Shown here piece after piece: positions 9,707 to 20,357 of a stretch of 50,702 bases of DNA (the first letter of the stretch is position 1; every line of letters begins with the position of its first letter). Source of the stretch: Chromera velia. Lineage: Eukaryota; Sar; Chromeraceae. The notes beneath the pieces were generated by a model. That model was not told the DNA's origin. It saw only the letters and a program-made list of their open reading frames with translations, and did no database searches. The DNA lies in contig JAHBMJ010005331.1 in NCBI GenBank assembly GCA_018398765.1, positions 1 through 50,702 of the forward strand, given 5' to 3'. Position numbers and translations under genes: made by a program.

Positions 9707-11511
9707 TCAGCTTGTGCGGGCCTGGTCATGGAGCATGAGTGTTGGGGTAGTATTTCCAGGGGGGGTGAGTGATAACTGTTTGGTGATCCAGTCTATCGCT
9801 TCCTGGCACCAGGTACCAAAACTGTTCGCCGCCAGGGGGAGGAGTGTGTAGTTGTGAATGGCTATGATGTGATGAAGGTGTTTGTTATACTTAATATGTT
9901 TAAGTGTGGCTCCTGCTTCCGCTCGCATGCCCCGCTCATTCGCCATTTGGGCTAGGGAGCGATCCGATTGACTGGGAAGAAAAGGGGTTACAATAGTAAC
10001 GTCTAAGAGAACCGTTCGGTTATTTTCAAGATGGATGACGAGGTCCATCCGTGCTTTCTGGGGGGCAGTATGAGCACCTAGAATGCGGAGGAGGACTTCT
10101 TTTCGAGCCACGAGTTCCGCGTCACGTGCGTTGGTGAGGAAAGGGAGCAGAGTGACGTCATGTCTCCACGTGTGCTCAGGGCGAACTATACAAGCCTCAA
10201 GATGGTGCCCGTAGGGGTCCAGAAAACGCTTGCATGACTTCCCTGGAAGTGGAATGGGTAGGGGTTGTAGACACGCATGGAGGGGTGTCTGTGTGGGTGT
10301 GTCCTTAGGGGGTGGTCCCGGTTGTATCAGTTCTGTGGCTCTGGCTGTGGTTTCAGTGGCGGCGGAGGATGACGTAGTGGGCTGGGGGTTCTCTGATGTC
10401 GGGTGAGCTGAGGGGGCTGTGGGTGGGGGTGGGGGTGCCTGCATGGAAGAAGGGGGTGGTTCTTTGTTGAGATGCCCTCTGCGTTTGGCTGTGGGGTCCG
10501 TGGGTTGACGGGATGTCCGTCCCTATTCTGTGTTGTCTTGTGATGGTGATGTGGAGTCGTCTGTGTGGTCTTGTATGTCTTTCTGCAGACGAAGATCATG
10601 TACCATCTCCCGAAGGCGATTAGCATCTTCCGGTGGGATGCAAGCTCCTGCCTCATTTAGTGGGATCAAGGAACCCAGGTGGGTGAGCAGCTATTCTTTT
10701 TCGGCTATCTCGTCGGCTGTGGGTTCAGCCTCGTAACGGGTGGGGCAAGTATATTTCGGGTCTGCGGCGTCTCCGAGCACCTCAACACGTGACAGTGGTA
10801 GACCCATCATCCGGCGATGAACAATCTCCCACTAAATTGACCGGGCCCATCTGGTGAGTTTATACTGATTCAGGGGAAGGGCTGCGATGTGTGTGTTTGC
10901 CTCTTCGGATGCTAGGACAAGTAGTCTCGTTGCCATGCGCTGTGCCTCTCTCCACAGGGGAGTGCCAACCGTACCCGTGCGCCGCAGGCGTTCCAGAGTA
11001 TTGAGGTAGTAGAACGCATGGGTCCAGCGGGTGAACGTTTGTTGGAGTTTACCCTCCAGTGTCTAGGTGGGGGTGTCTGTCACCTCGCTCAGGTTGGGGG
11101 GGTGTCTTCGGGGGGGGTTTTCCGGGAGGATGGAGACTAGGAAAGTGTCTTTAAGAAACTTGACGGGTTCTCTGGTGTTCAGGGGCAGGGTGTAGGTCGT
11201 TTCAAGCTGTTGTTTAACTGCTTTTTTGGCGAGTGCACGACCTTCTGCCCAATCTGCAGTGCGGTAAGTGTGAGTGCTGTGTTGGATGGTGAAGATGGTA
11301 ACTGGGGTAGGACTGTGGTTGCAGAGGTAAGTAAGGAGGCGGTAGAGGTGCCTGAGGAGGTCCGCATTCGGGAGTGCCTGTTGGGAGCGGTTCTTCCATC
11401 CGTCCCGGTCCCAGTGCGGTCCATCGGTATCATGGAGGGTGATGAGGAGGGGGTGATTTACAATGATTTCAAGTGGTATAAGGAGGTGCGCGTTGTGGTG
11501 TGTAAAGTTTT
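9707..11511 (-). pseudogene. 5'-truncated non-LTR retrotransposon ORF (RNase H plus C-terminal zinc-finger/nuclease-like region)
   Basis: A single minus-strand frame runs about 600 codons, broken only by four TAG codons (11063-11065, 10832-10834, 10691-10693, 10523-10525), and ends in TGA at 9707-9709. Near 11230-11300 it has HSTHTYRTADWAEGRALAKKA, which resembles the last part of an RNase H domain (gH...N.AD.LA..A). The C-terminal part (9707-10260) has CKRFLDPYGHHLEAC, a CCHC-like finger, then RHD and RMDLVIH...LLDVTIVTPF. That arrangement is typical of the C-terminal zinc finger and restriction-like endonuclease region of LINE-type polyproteins. A proline-rich linker (about 10330-10470) separates the halves. 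RT itself is absent, so the copy is 5'-truncated at a poly(A/T) and AT-rich junction near 11511. After the TGA, a neighbouring frame stays open for about 170 bases, suggesting a frameshift near the end. Confidence 0.65.
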
Positions 11512-12261
11512 CAATCTTTTTTTTTCTTTTTTAATTTATGAACCAAACAACACATAGTTTTTATGCAACATCCCGTGTAACACTCCTGCAACACTTGAAC
11601 AACGGTTGTTTCAAAACTTGTTTGCCTCAGGCTGTTGACTGTCTTAATAAATTAAAAAAAAAATCCATTAAAAAAAAAGTTTTTCTGATCTTTTATTTTC
11701 TTTTTTATGTATACGTAGTGCGGAGCCTAGATTAGTTAGCGCAAAATATGTAAGAATCTAAAATCTTTAGTAATTCAATTTGATCGAAATGAGGCAAAAA
11801 CCAAATTTGAAATTTATTAGGATAATATTAATTCAAAGTTAATTAATGAATCAAGTTAATGGGTATAGCTTTCATTATAGCGTTGCTATATATATAATGG
11901 CTTAGAATTTCATAGTGCTCAATTTAGGGTAGGGGGTATAATTTGTATTACTAGGCTAATAGCCTAATACTAACATTAGTATTCCGATTTATTCTTATCT
12001 TTAGTTGGTCTGTAGGCCATCATGCATCTAGGCCATCATGCGCTACATCATGCAATGCATGTCAGTGAGCTAGTGTATGAGTGTAAAGTAGTGTTTTTTT
12101 AGCCCATTGCCAGACCGGCATTCAACACAAGAGGGGGGAGGAAATTTTGCCAGCTAAACGTGCTTCAACCTGGGCGCACTCGACGCACCATCAGTTTGAA
12201 TGCAACTTGAAATGATCGAGAGCCAAATTTATGCCAAATGTTTAACAGCGCCAAGTTTTGT
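11512..12261. other. AT-rich intergenic DNA
   Basis: This stretch is strongly AT-rich from 11512 to about 12000, with A/T homopolymers and many stops in every frame. It contrasts sharply with the LINE fragment on its left and the gene on its right. It holds the 3' flank of the 2OG oxygenase gene; no feature was recognised. Confidence 0.5.
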
Positions 12262-14978
12262 TTAATTCAAACGAACAACTGTTCCGTCAGGGCAGACCCT
12301 CAGATCTGGGTGGTGCCTTTTCATCACCTCTGGGTGACTTCTTGCGAGAGATTTGAAAGCGTTCATCCCAAACTGGGCGATCAGACGGTTCTTCTTCCGA
12401 CCTGCAAAGCTCTCAATATCAGCTGCTTCGGCTCCTGCCTCGAGGTACGACTTTCTTTCGTTTCCGTTTGCTGCAATCCCTGGAAGAGGGCTCATGCCTC
12501 TACCCCCCACCTTCACTTGAGGAACAGAGCCGACAAGAGAACTCTCTGCCTGACTGTCCGACTGGTCCAAAATGGGTGGAGGGGACAGGGCTGCATTCCC
12601 CGTATGACGGGACAAGAGCAGTTGTCTCGAGAGACTGTCAGTCACCGTCTGGTCAAGGGAGGGGTTCCAGAAGAAGGGCAGGGACACCCGACCTCGACTA
12701 TTGGGAGATGGGGGGAGCACTCTGTGAGGTGTTGCTTTGAAGAGCCCCCCCGTTGCAAGCTGCAGCATCTCACCCAGGTTGACCACCACACTCCCAGCAA
12801 CAGGGGGCACGTCCACCCATTTGCCTCCCCCCTGCTTCTTCACCATCGCAGAGGAAGAAGAGCGCTTCGTCTCCTGATGGTCACCCATCGCGCCTGCATC
12901 ATCCGACTGGACCCTTGTGGATCCTGTGCCATCCGTCTCCTGCCCGTCTCCTATTGCTCCTGCAGTTGGGGGGATGCGATGGGACGGCAGAAGAGCCTGC
13001 AGCCCGGGACCGTCCTGCAAGGAGAGGGAAACGGAAGGGGAAGTAACAGTAAAGCAAATGAGCTGCATTTGACGCGTACGTTGAAATGTGTGCAAACATA
13101 TCTGTCGTGAGGTTTTCGAGCGCCAACAAAAAAAGAAATCCCCGACACTTGCGAACACGAAGCCGGCGAGGAACAGCAGCCCCGACCAACCCCTACAAAC
13201 ACTGCCAAGAGTGAAAGAGGTAGTCACACTCCTTCAGGACATCTATCTATCTACCGGACAGACACTTCTTTTGTTGTCTTCTTTTGTTCCCTACCGCTGT
13301 CGAAAGCGATTCATGATCTTTGTGAACCAGTATATCCACAACGTTGCGAAAGGATGGATGCCTGCTTCAATCGGCCCCCCTTTTGAAGTGAGTCCATTCT
13401 ACTCTGTGCTTTCTTCTCTTCTGCTGCCTTTCTCTTTTCTTAATACAAGGAACAGCTCAGGTCGGCGGTCAGAGAACGAAGGCCTCGACAACATGCAGGT
13501 CTAATGAATGGCCTTCCTTGTAGAGTGGATAGCCCCGAGGACGCCCAGAGAGACGTTCAGTCAGCAGGCAAGCTTGGAAGGGAAAATCAATCTTCGGAAA
13601 TTGATGGAAAAAAGAAAAGAGGAATTAAAAAAGTAAAGATCTGCGCGGCAGGTGACCAGCCGATCCACCTACCTGCCATAGGAGCGTCAGAAAGCCAGAG
13701 TCGGTGTGGGCCCCCACACCTAAAGACATGTCAGCTCCCTCTCCGGACTCTCCTCTGGCCTCCGCATCTCCTTTTTCTCCTTCTTCAGAAGAGTCTCTCT
13801 CCACAGGGGACCTGCCGATGGGTCGAAGGGAAATTGATTGATGCAAAGGGTGTCGCTCGGTCCCGTCATTTTGAAAAAGGGAGAGAGAGGTAAAGAGAGG
13901 GGGGGGGTAAGAAAGCTCAGTGCTTTGTTGAAGTGAACAGAGAAGAAAAGGTCGGTTCAACATGAAGTAGAACAAGACGTCGGTCAATCAGACGCAGCTA
14001 GTCTGTGGATCGATAAATAGACGGAAATTCTTCGGCGGTTACATGGAAACCAGGGTCAATAGCAAGGTGTGAGAGTCGTTACCAGCTTGCTTGCCCCCCT
14101 CATTCTCTCTCTGTCTATCCGCCCCTCTGTTTGTCTATCGATCTGTGTGGCAATGTCTGCCTGCCAGTCTGCCCATTTCTCTGTCGGCCTACCCGTCCGG
14201 TTCTCTCTCGGTGCATCTGCCTGTCCATCGATCAGCTTGCTATCTATGTCTGTATCTGCCTCCTGATTCTCCGCACAACTCCTCTTCAAAAAAATATGTG
14301 AAACGCGCAACTGCGCGTATTTGACCATCTTCCTGCGTCCTGGTCATTTTTCGATCACTCAGACTGTGAAATTCCAATCCATGCACTGCCTCCCCACCTG
14401 TGCGCTTGTGTCCGCACTGAAGGGTAGAAGGCCGCCTTTGCCTGGAAGTGGGGGTGTGGACCTATCACGGAGACGTCAAGAGAGTCCGCCTCCATGCGAA
14501 GGGAGAGAGACAGGAGACGGGTGAGACGCCGGGAGAGGTTCTCCATCGTGCCTAAGAACGCCTCTATCGATCTCTTCAGACCTGAGTGGGACGAGGACTC
14601 TCCCGGCCAGAGGTTTTTACCCCTCAGTCTGTTGAAGATCTGATCCTCCGGGGTCACTGTGATGTCCTCGTCTGGCCCGATCTCGATCTGCTCCCTCAGG
14701 TCTGCCTTCCCCCCCGTGTTCTCGGCCCCGTACCGGATGAAGCCTCTGAAGGCGGGGCTCTGCACATTTTCGATGGACCGCTTCTCCTCATCCGAGGCTG
14801 TCTCGAAGAAAGATCGCGCAGCCTCAGCCGCCCTCTGACAGACGAGATCCGTTTCTGGACTCAGTCGGAGATAGAAGAATCCGATCTCTCTGCAAGTGTC
14901 TCTGAGAAGGTCCAAATTTTCACAGGACTCGTCATCTAAGTCTATAGATGGCAGGATGGAACTGGTCGTAGTGGTCAT
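12262..14978 (-). CDS. 2-oxoglutarate/Fe(II) oxygenase, isopenicillin-N-synthase-like (3 exons)
   Basis: The model is 14978-14398, 13811-13673 and 13014-12262, which joins in frame to 490 codons ending in TAA. The start is the first ATG of the open frame; a longer N-terminus would need a non-ATG start. Exon 1 has the N-terminal dioxygenase domain (SIDLDDES, REIGFFYL). Exon 2 has GAHTDSGFLTLLWQ with the first two iron ligands (HxD), and it joins exon 3 at DGPGLQALL exactly as in the family. Exon 3 has WVDVPPVAGSVVVNLGEM, the distal histidine in FKATPHRV, the RVS motif that binds 2-oxoglutarate, and a C-terminus (ARSHPEV...HHPDL) common in fungal and algal members. Such enzymes hydroxylate or desaturate small molecules; the substrate cannot be told. 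A low-complexity Ser/Glu-rich insert precedes the HxD motif. The first donor (GTGGGG) is weak. Confidence 0.8.
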
Positions 14979-15707
14979 CTCGACAAGATCGCGAGAAGGA
15001 AGAGCAGACAAGCCCCCGAGGGAAGCGTACGCTACCGTGGCGTAGACGGCTTCAGTTTATTCCTGATCCGACATGCAGCTTCGCAAAGCAGAGATCAGAG
15101 AAGACCGGCCGGCTTCCAGCCTTCGCGCATGGATTAATCCAAGCGAGGGCTTGGAATACGGGGGAGGCACTGTCAATCAACTTCCTGAAATGGTGCCAGT
15201 GGCATGCATGTCGATCAGTGGCAGGGTAGTGAATCCAAACGAGACGGAAACGAATCATTGCCCGGAGACGGAAATGTGGAGGTGCATGGCGCGGTCTTGG
15301 GCCGCCGCATGGCGCGCGTTTGACACATCAACATTTCAGTGTGCGAGATCGATGCTTCGAGAAGAAGTTGGTCGACCTCTGCTTCTCAGAGACTGAAGGG
15401 TACCCACGTTTGTCCGCCTTTAAAGCTTCTTTATGCCTGTCACACTGGATCCAAAGAGAATTCAGACCACGGGGAGCAGTTCATCTTCAAATTTGAAGCA
15501 AACTCAAAAGAGCAACGCACCTCGATTGATGGGCTGCGGTCCGCTTCTTGCTAGCCTTCGTTTGTTGTGAGGGCTGTTGTCCCGCATTGCCTGTCGAGTC
15601 TTTGATTACCCTTCGATCGCGTCTTTGCGTCCGAAAGGATTGGTGTGCTTTGCAGACCTGGGAGAAAGACTGGTGAAGGCAGAGGAAATTTAGAGGATAG
15701 GAAGAGA
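14979..15707. promoter_or_regulatory. shared divergent promoter region
   Basis: This 729-bp gap separates the start codons of the oxygenase gene (minus) and the ankyrin gene (plus). Promoters and 5' UTRs of both must lie here or in undetected leader exons. No TATA box or other named element stood out. Confidence 0.45.
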
Positions 15708-17839
15708 ATGGTGTCCTTTGAAGGGCAACTTGTTGAGGTGCTTAGGTGCGATGGTCCCTCCACGGTGACGGATCTGATGACTGCAGGCCACGACATGACG
15801 GGGGTGGACCCGGCAACGAACACGAACGCCTTCTTCTTTGTGGTCACCCGCCCCCACAGAGACTTCGAGGTTGCTTTGTCTGTCTGCGAGATGCTGAAGG
15901 AGAAAGGGGCAGATCCCTGCCAAGTAGATGTGGCCGGACAGACTGCCCTCTTCTATGCTGCTCGTGACGGCAACGGCCCCTGTGCTGAATTCCTCCTGCG
16001 GCACGGGTGCTCTGCTTCGCATGCAGACAAGAACAAGCAGACGCCTCTGTTCTATGCGGCACGGGACGGGAGGATGGCGATGTGCGAGACTCTGTGTTCT
16101 AAGGGAGCCGACGTGAACTTCAAGGATGCGGTCGGGGAGACGGCACTCTTTTATGCAGCCAGAGAGGGACACGTGGAGACGCTGGAGAAGCTTGTAGAAT
16201 TAGTAAGTTGCTCTATTCGTTAGTAAGTCTGTCAGACAGTCAGTCAGTCCACCACGAAAGAGGACTGAAGGAGATCCAGAGGCAGCGGTGGAAAATCGGA
16301 ATATCGCTCAGTTCTGTTTGTTTCTCTCAAATATCCTCTCGCCCCCTTTACCGTCGAGGCTTGCTTTTGACTTGTCTGTCATTCCGGGCGTCGTTTCTCT
16401 TTTCAACTTTCTTTCGTTTTACGATCAAGCCGTGTGTCTGTGTGAGTACCTGAACGTCGCCTGGGTGTGCCTGTGTCTTGGTTGAAGTGAGAGCATGAAG
16501 TTTCTTTTGGGTCCAAACCGGACGAAGAGACCCAGAGGTTCTTTCGGTCGGACCCCCAGGGCGAGGCTGGAACGATCGAGTGAAAAGTGAAGGGAGGCAG
16601 GCAGGCAGGGCTCCTTTGTTTGCATGTAATGTAGTTGTTCGAGGGTGAATCTGTGTTTCCTGCATGTCTTCTCTCCTCCTTGAGCAATTTCTCCTGGGAT
16701 GGACTGTGGTTACAGAAGGGGTCCTGAGTCTGCATGTGACTGTTCGCGTTTGCCCATGCATGTACGCATGACATGAAGGGAGCCTATCGAACGCGTGAAA
16801 AGACTGCCCTGCACTCATACTCCAGAAACGCAGGGGGGAATGTATCGAAACTGTGAAATGCAATTCTGCACTGCTGAATCTTACACTACACGCAGGGAGC
16901 AGACCCGACTCACAGAGACGCCATGCGGAAGACGGCTGCAATGTTTGCGAAGGAACAGAAACACCATGCGGCGGTAAATTTTCTGACGAAGGCTATGAAT
17001 GAGCGAAAGGCCTTGTTGGAGAAGGAGGGACTGGGCGTTCGGTTGGGCGCAGGAGGGTTTGCCTTTGGGGGGAGGCTAGGTCCTGGGGGCGGGGGGATGC
17101 ACATGGCTGCACACCCCCATCCGTACGCAGGGGGACAGAGACGACCTCCTCGACAGCAAGAGGAGTGGATCGACGAGAAGGGAGGTCTGTCTGTCTGCTT
17201 GTCTGCTTGCGTGTGTGTGTGTGTGTCGGTGGGTGGGTGGTGTATGTGTGTAGAGTGGATGTGCAAGCGCGTGCGTGCGTGTGCCTGTTTGTTTGCCTGA
17301 TCTTTGTCTGACTGTGTGTATGTCCGTTTCTCCATGTTTCCCTCCCTGACTGTCTGTCTCTTGAAAAGAAGGGAGAGGAAGAAACATATAGTCTGTCTGT
17401 CTCTTTCTTTTTGTCTGTTGTGTACATGAAGAAGGAGGGAGAAGAAGAATCATGTCGTCAGTCGGTCTTGTCTGTCTGTCGGTCTCTACCAAAGGAAGAG
17501 AACAAGGAAAGACAAGACGATATAGATATAGTCTGTGTGAGGGTTCAAAAAAAAGAGAACAATGTATGTCCGTCCCTGCGTGTGCCACAAGAGAATGCGA
17601 CAAAGTGCTTCCTGAATGCAGGAAACAGCAAATGAAGGCAGCAAGGAGGGAGAGGAGAGGGAGGAGAAAAAGAAGAGAGCGCGAGGGGGAGAAGGAACGA
17701 ATGAATTAATGAATGAAGTGCGTGTGTACGTGCGTGCGTGCGTGTGTGAGTGAGTAAGAGAGTGTGTGTCTGCGTGTCTGAGTGAGTGTGTGTGTGTGTG
17801 TGAGAGAGAGAGTGACAGTTTGAGAGTGTGAGAGTTTGA

Positions 17840-17903
<64 letters not shown>

Positions 17904-18333
17904 ACATGTGTGGGAGTGCAGAGGGCCGAATTCGGAAGTACCGTTTGAAGATTCAGGTCTCGGGTGACTGGCTTGACGCAGATGACCACAACCTGAAGGT
18001 CAGTCAGTTCAAAGGGACCTTGAAGGATGGATCGATGAGGTCCGAGAGAATTCATTGAGAGAGTACTTGTGGTGTGTGCAAGCTGTTTGGATGGATTTCT
18101 GCGTTGCATGACCCTCGCTGTGCATGCCTTTGGATCCCTGCTATGGTTTTTGCATACTTCTCTCGAAAACAGTGGCAGGTGGGTTTTCCCACGCGCAACG
18201 CTTTTGATATCACAGATGTTTGTTTCTTTGCAGCGCGTCTCCTTACTTTTTGTTTTATTTTTTTCCTCTACATTCAAATGTTGCTCCCGTCGCACTTGCT
18301 CTGTGTGTGCAGGCCTGCTACGGGGTGATGTGA
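15708..18333 (+). CDS. ankyrin-repeat protein (4 exons)
   Basis: The model is 15708-16202, 16896-17184, 17922-17998 and 18313-18333, joining in frame to 293 residues and ending in TGA. The start is the first ATG; the frame is open further upstream without another ATG. Residues 60-200 form consecutive ankyrin repeats with the near-identical cores TALFYAARDG, TPLFYAARDG and TALFYAAREG, and each outer helix ends in GADP- or GADV-type turns. Exon 2 completes a repeat (GADPTHRDAMRKTAAMFA), which confirms the first splice. A glycine/histidine-rich linker follows, then a short basic C-terminal segment (RIRKYRLKIQVSGDW). Ankyrin repeats bind other proteins; no catalytic domain is present. The last coding exon is only seven codons and is the least certain part. 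Intron 3 holds a (TC)n/(TG)n microsatellite. Confidence 0.7.
17750..17905 (+). repeat. (GT)n and (TC)n microsatellite in an intron
   Basis: Runs of GT/GA dinucleotides lead into about 25 bases of TC repeat (17841-17865) and then about 36 bases of TG repeat (17866-17902). It ends only about 20 bases before the inferred acceptor of ankyrin exon 3, so repeat length could affect splicing. Confidence 0.85.
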
Positions 18334-19087
18334 CCCGACCTGATTGGATTGGTGAAACTTTTGGGATGTCAGACTGGATTTACTCAGGGTTTAATATCAA
18401 TCAGGTTTTATTCGGTCAAAAGGCAACACGTCCACTCTATGCGGTCGCAGGCTCGATCTGACCGTTGCCTCGTGCTGCCGCTAGCTTGATTCCTCCGACA
18501 ACAAGCATGATTTTGAACACACGCGCAGAGTGAAATGAAGGCATTCAATGTACAAACCTTCCGTCCTTTGTTTCCTGCCTAGTTTCCTGCTCTGTTACTC
18601 ACTCGGAACCCCTCCATCCCTAGCTTCATCCCCCCTCTAGCCACCCCCTCCCCCCCTCCTTTTCTTTTTAACTTTGAAATGCCAGCTCGGGCCCATGCAG
18701 CTGCCAGCTGGCCTCCAGGCTGGCCCTACTATTAATTGCCACAGTAGTGAAAATCTAAAATCTAGCTAAGATACTAAATGGACAAAGGTTGCCAATATAA
18801 CAAAGCTTGTAACATACTTTCTTAGTATACTTTTACATATTTTTTTTTAAATTTCTTAGCATTTTTGCAAGTATTTTTCGTTGATTACAGGATTACATTG
18901 TGTTCGGGGCCGGAGCCCTAGACCCGGCCTGCGTACCAGTTATCTGACGTCCCCTTTGCACCATATATTCATGCACATTACTCCACACCATGTACGCACA
19001 CATGCAATGACACATCTCATCATGACACATGAATTTCTTGCCTTGCACTTCAAACTTCAAAACCATTGCTACTGCCGATAAACATGG
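18334..19087. other. intergenic DNA, partly AT-rich
   Basis: This is the 3' flank of the ankyrin gene. From about 18720 to 18900 it is AT-rich and unlike the flanks. No coding signal or RNA gene was recognised. Confidence 0.4.
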
Positions 19088-20357
19088 ATGCAGTTAAATA
19101 ATGAGACCCTTGTGTTTGGCACACCAATCGGGGGGGAGGAAGGTTGGATTACGCTCTGTTATGCCGACGAAGTCAAAAGACTCGGCCTTCTGTCCGACGA
19201 GGGCCTATCCGGCAGACGGAGTCTTAACATAGACAAATATGCCCGTGCTCTGGAAGGTCGCCTCATTGAAAGGCGTGTTAGTGACCATGTTTGATTTGAT
19301 TTGATTTGAGGTAGGGCTTAAGCTCAAATCAAATATCCAGTCAGGGAGGACCTAGTGTTTAAAGATCTATCAAATACGATCAAATATTTGATTAATATGA
19401 CTTTCAACCTCAAATATGAAGGTCCCGAAAAAACGAAGAAGGAGGCATTTGTTTTTAGAGCCGGGTACGCAAAAAAAATATGGTCCGTGCAAAAGGGGGC
19501 AAATGTGATTCAGTGTTAGGTGAAAATACAAGGAGCCGAGGGGGAAGGAGAAACTATTTGTGTCTCACCCCGTTGTCATCTCTCCACAACCGAATAGAAG
19601 CCCAGGAGCACCCACTCCTGGAAAGCCGAAAAGCCAGAGAAAAAGCTCTCAGCAGCTCCCACCACCGATCGATTCGATTCATATTGAAGAAAGTGATCAT
19701 GAAGAAGAGGAAAAGGAAGTGCTATAAAGCTGAGTGATTGTCACCTCAATTTTGGTATGTGCTCTAACTTTATCGTATCAACAAAAAGTTATATGCAATT
19801 TCAAATCTATCAATTTTACGTTCTTAATCTCTATTAGTACTAGAGTGAGTCTCAGTGACTAGTGTATATACACTGCCACACAGGCATATTTTTTTTACGG
19901 AACTGATAAGTTATAATTATATATGTATTTTTTTAAATTTTTGAAACACACATCAGAAATGTTCTAATAACTATTGTCATAAGAAAAATAATCAGAGTGA
20001 CAGTAAGTCAGTGACTCAGTGAGGAACCCTAAGAGGTTAACCTCAAATCTTACCTCAAATATTAAATATTTGAGGTTGAAGCTCAAATCAAATCAAATCA
20101 AATTAAATCAAATCAAATCAAATCAAATATAATCAAATCAAACATGGTCACTAGGTCTCACCACTCCCCACTGTTCGAATAAAATTGGTTGCCCGTGATC
20201 CCAAGTACAAAGACTGGACAGCACAGTGCTTACGCGCACCCATGTTTGAGCGAAACGCAGAGACTGCGACCTTTGGTCTTATGATCGAAGACAATGACAG
20301 GACGCGCTTTGGAAATATTTTCGGGGTCGCGAAGGTTTCAGAGTTCCAAAAAATGTG
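19088..20357 (+). pseudogene. unidentified ORF split by an inserted element
   Basis: The left part (19088-19280) encodes sequence such as GWITLCYADEVKRLGLLSDE. The right part (20155-20357) encodes KLVARDPKYKDWTAQCLRAP and GLMIEDNDRTRFGN, ending in TGA. Both halves read as ordinary protein, unlike the DNA around them, and lie on either side of an 871-bp inverted-repeat element. If the element and one TA are removed, the two halves are one base out of frame, so either an indel has occurred or the pairing is wrong. No protein family was recognised. Confidence 0.3.
19281..20151. mobile_element. 871-bp TA-flanked inverted-repeat element with CAAAT-rich ends
   Basis: The left end reads GTGACCATGTTTGATTTGA and the right end is its inverse (CAAATCAAACATGGTCAC). 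Each end is flanked by TA (19279-19280 and 20152-20153). Beyond the first 18 bases both ends consist of TTTGA/CAAAT pentamer repeats, longer on the right. The middle has only a short basic ORF (19480-19737) without a recognisable transposase. A TA target duplication suggests a non-autonomous Tc1/mariner-type element (MITE-like). Confidence 0.65.

Noticed and set aside
12001-12262. Possible LTR or PBS for the gypsy element to the right of the LINE fragment
   Set aside because: No sequence similar to the putative 3' LTR start and no tRNA-complementary stretch was found.
17076-17907. ORFs with Thr-His-rich sequence on the minus strand
   Set aside because: They arise from GT/GA microsatellites in the ankyrin gene introns.
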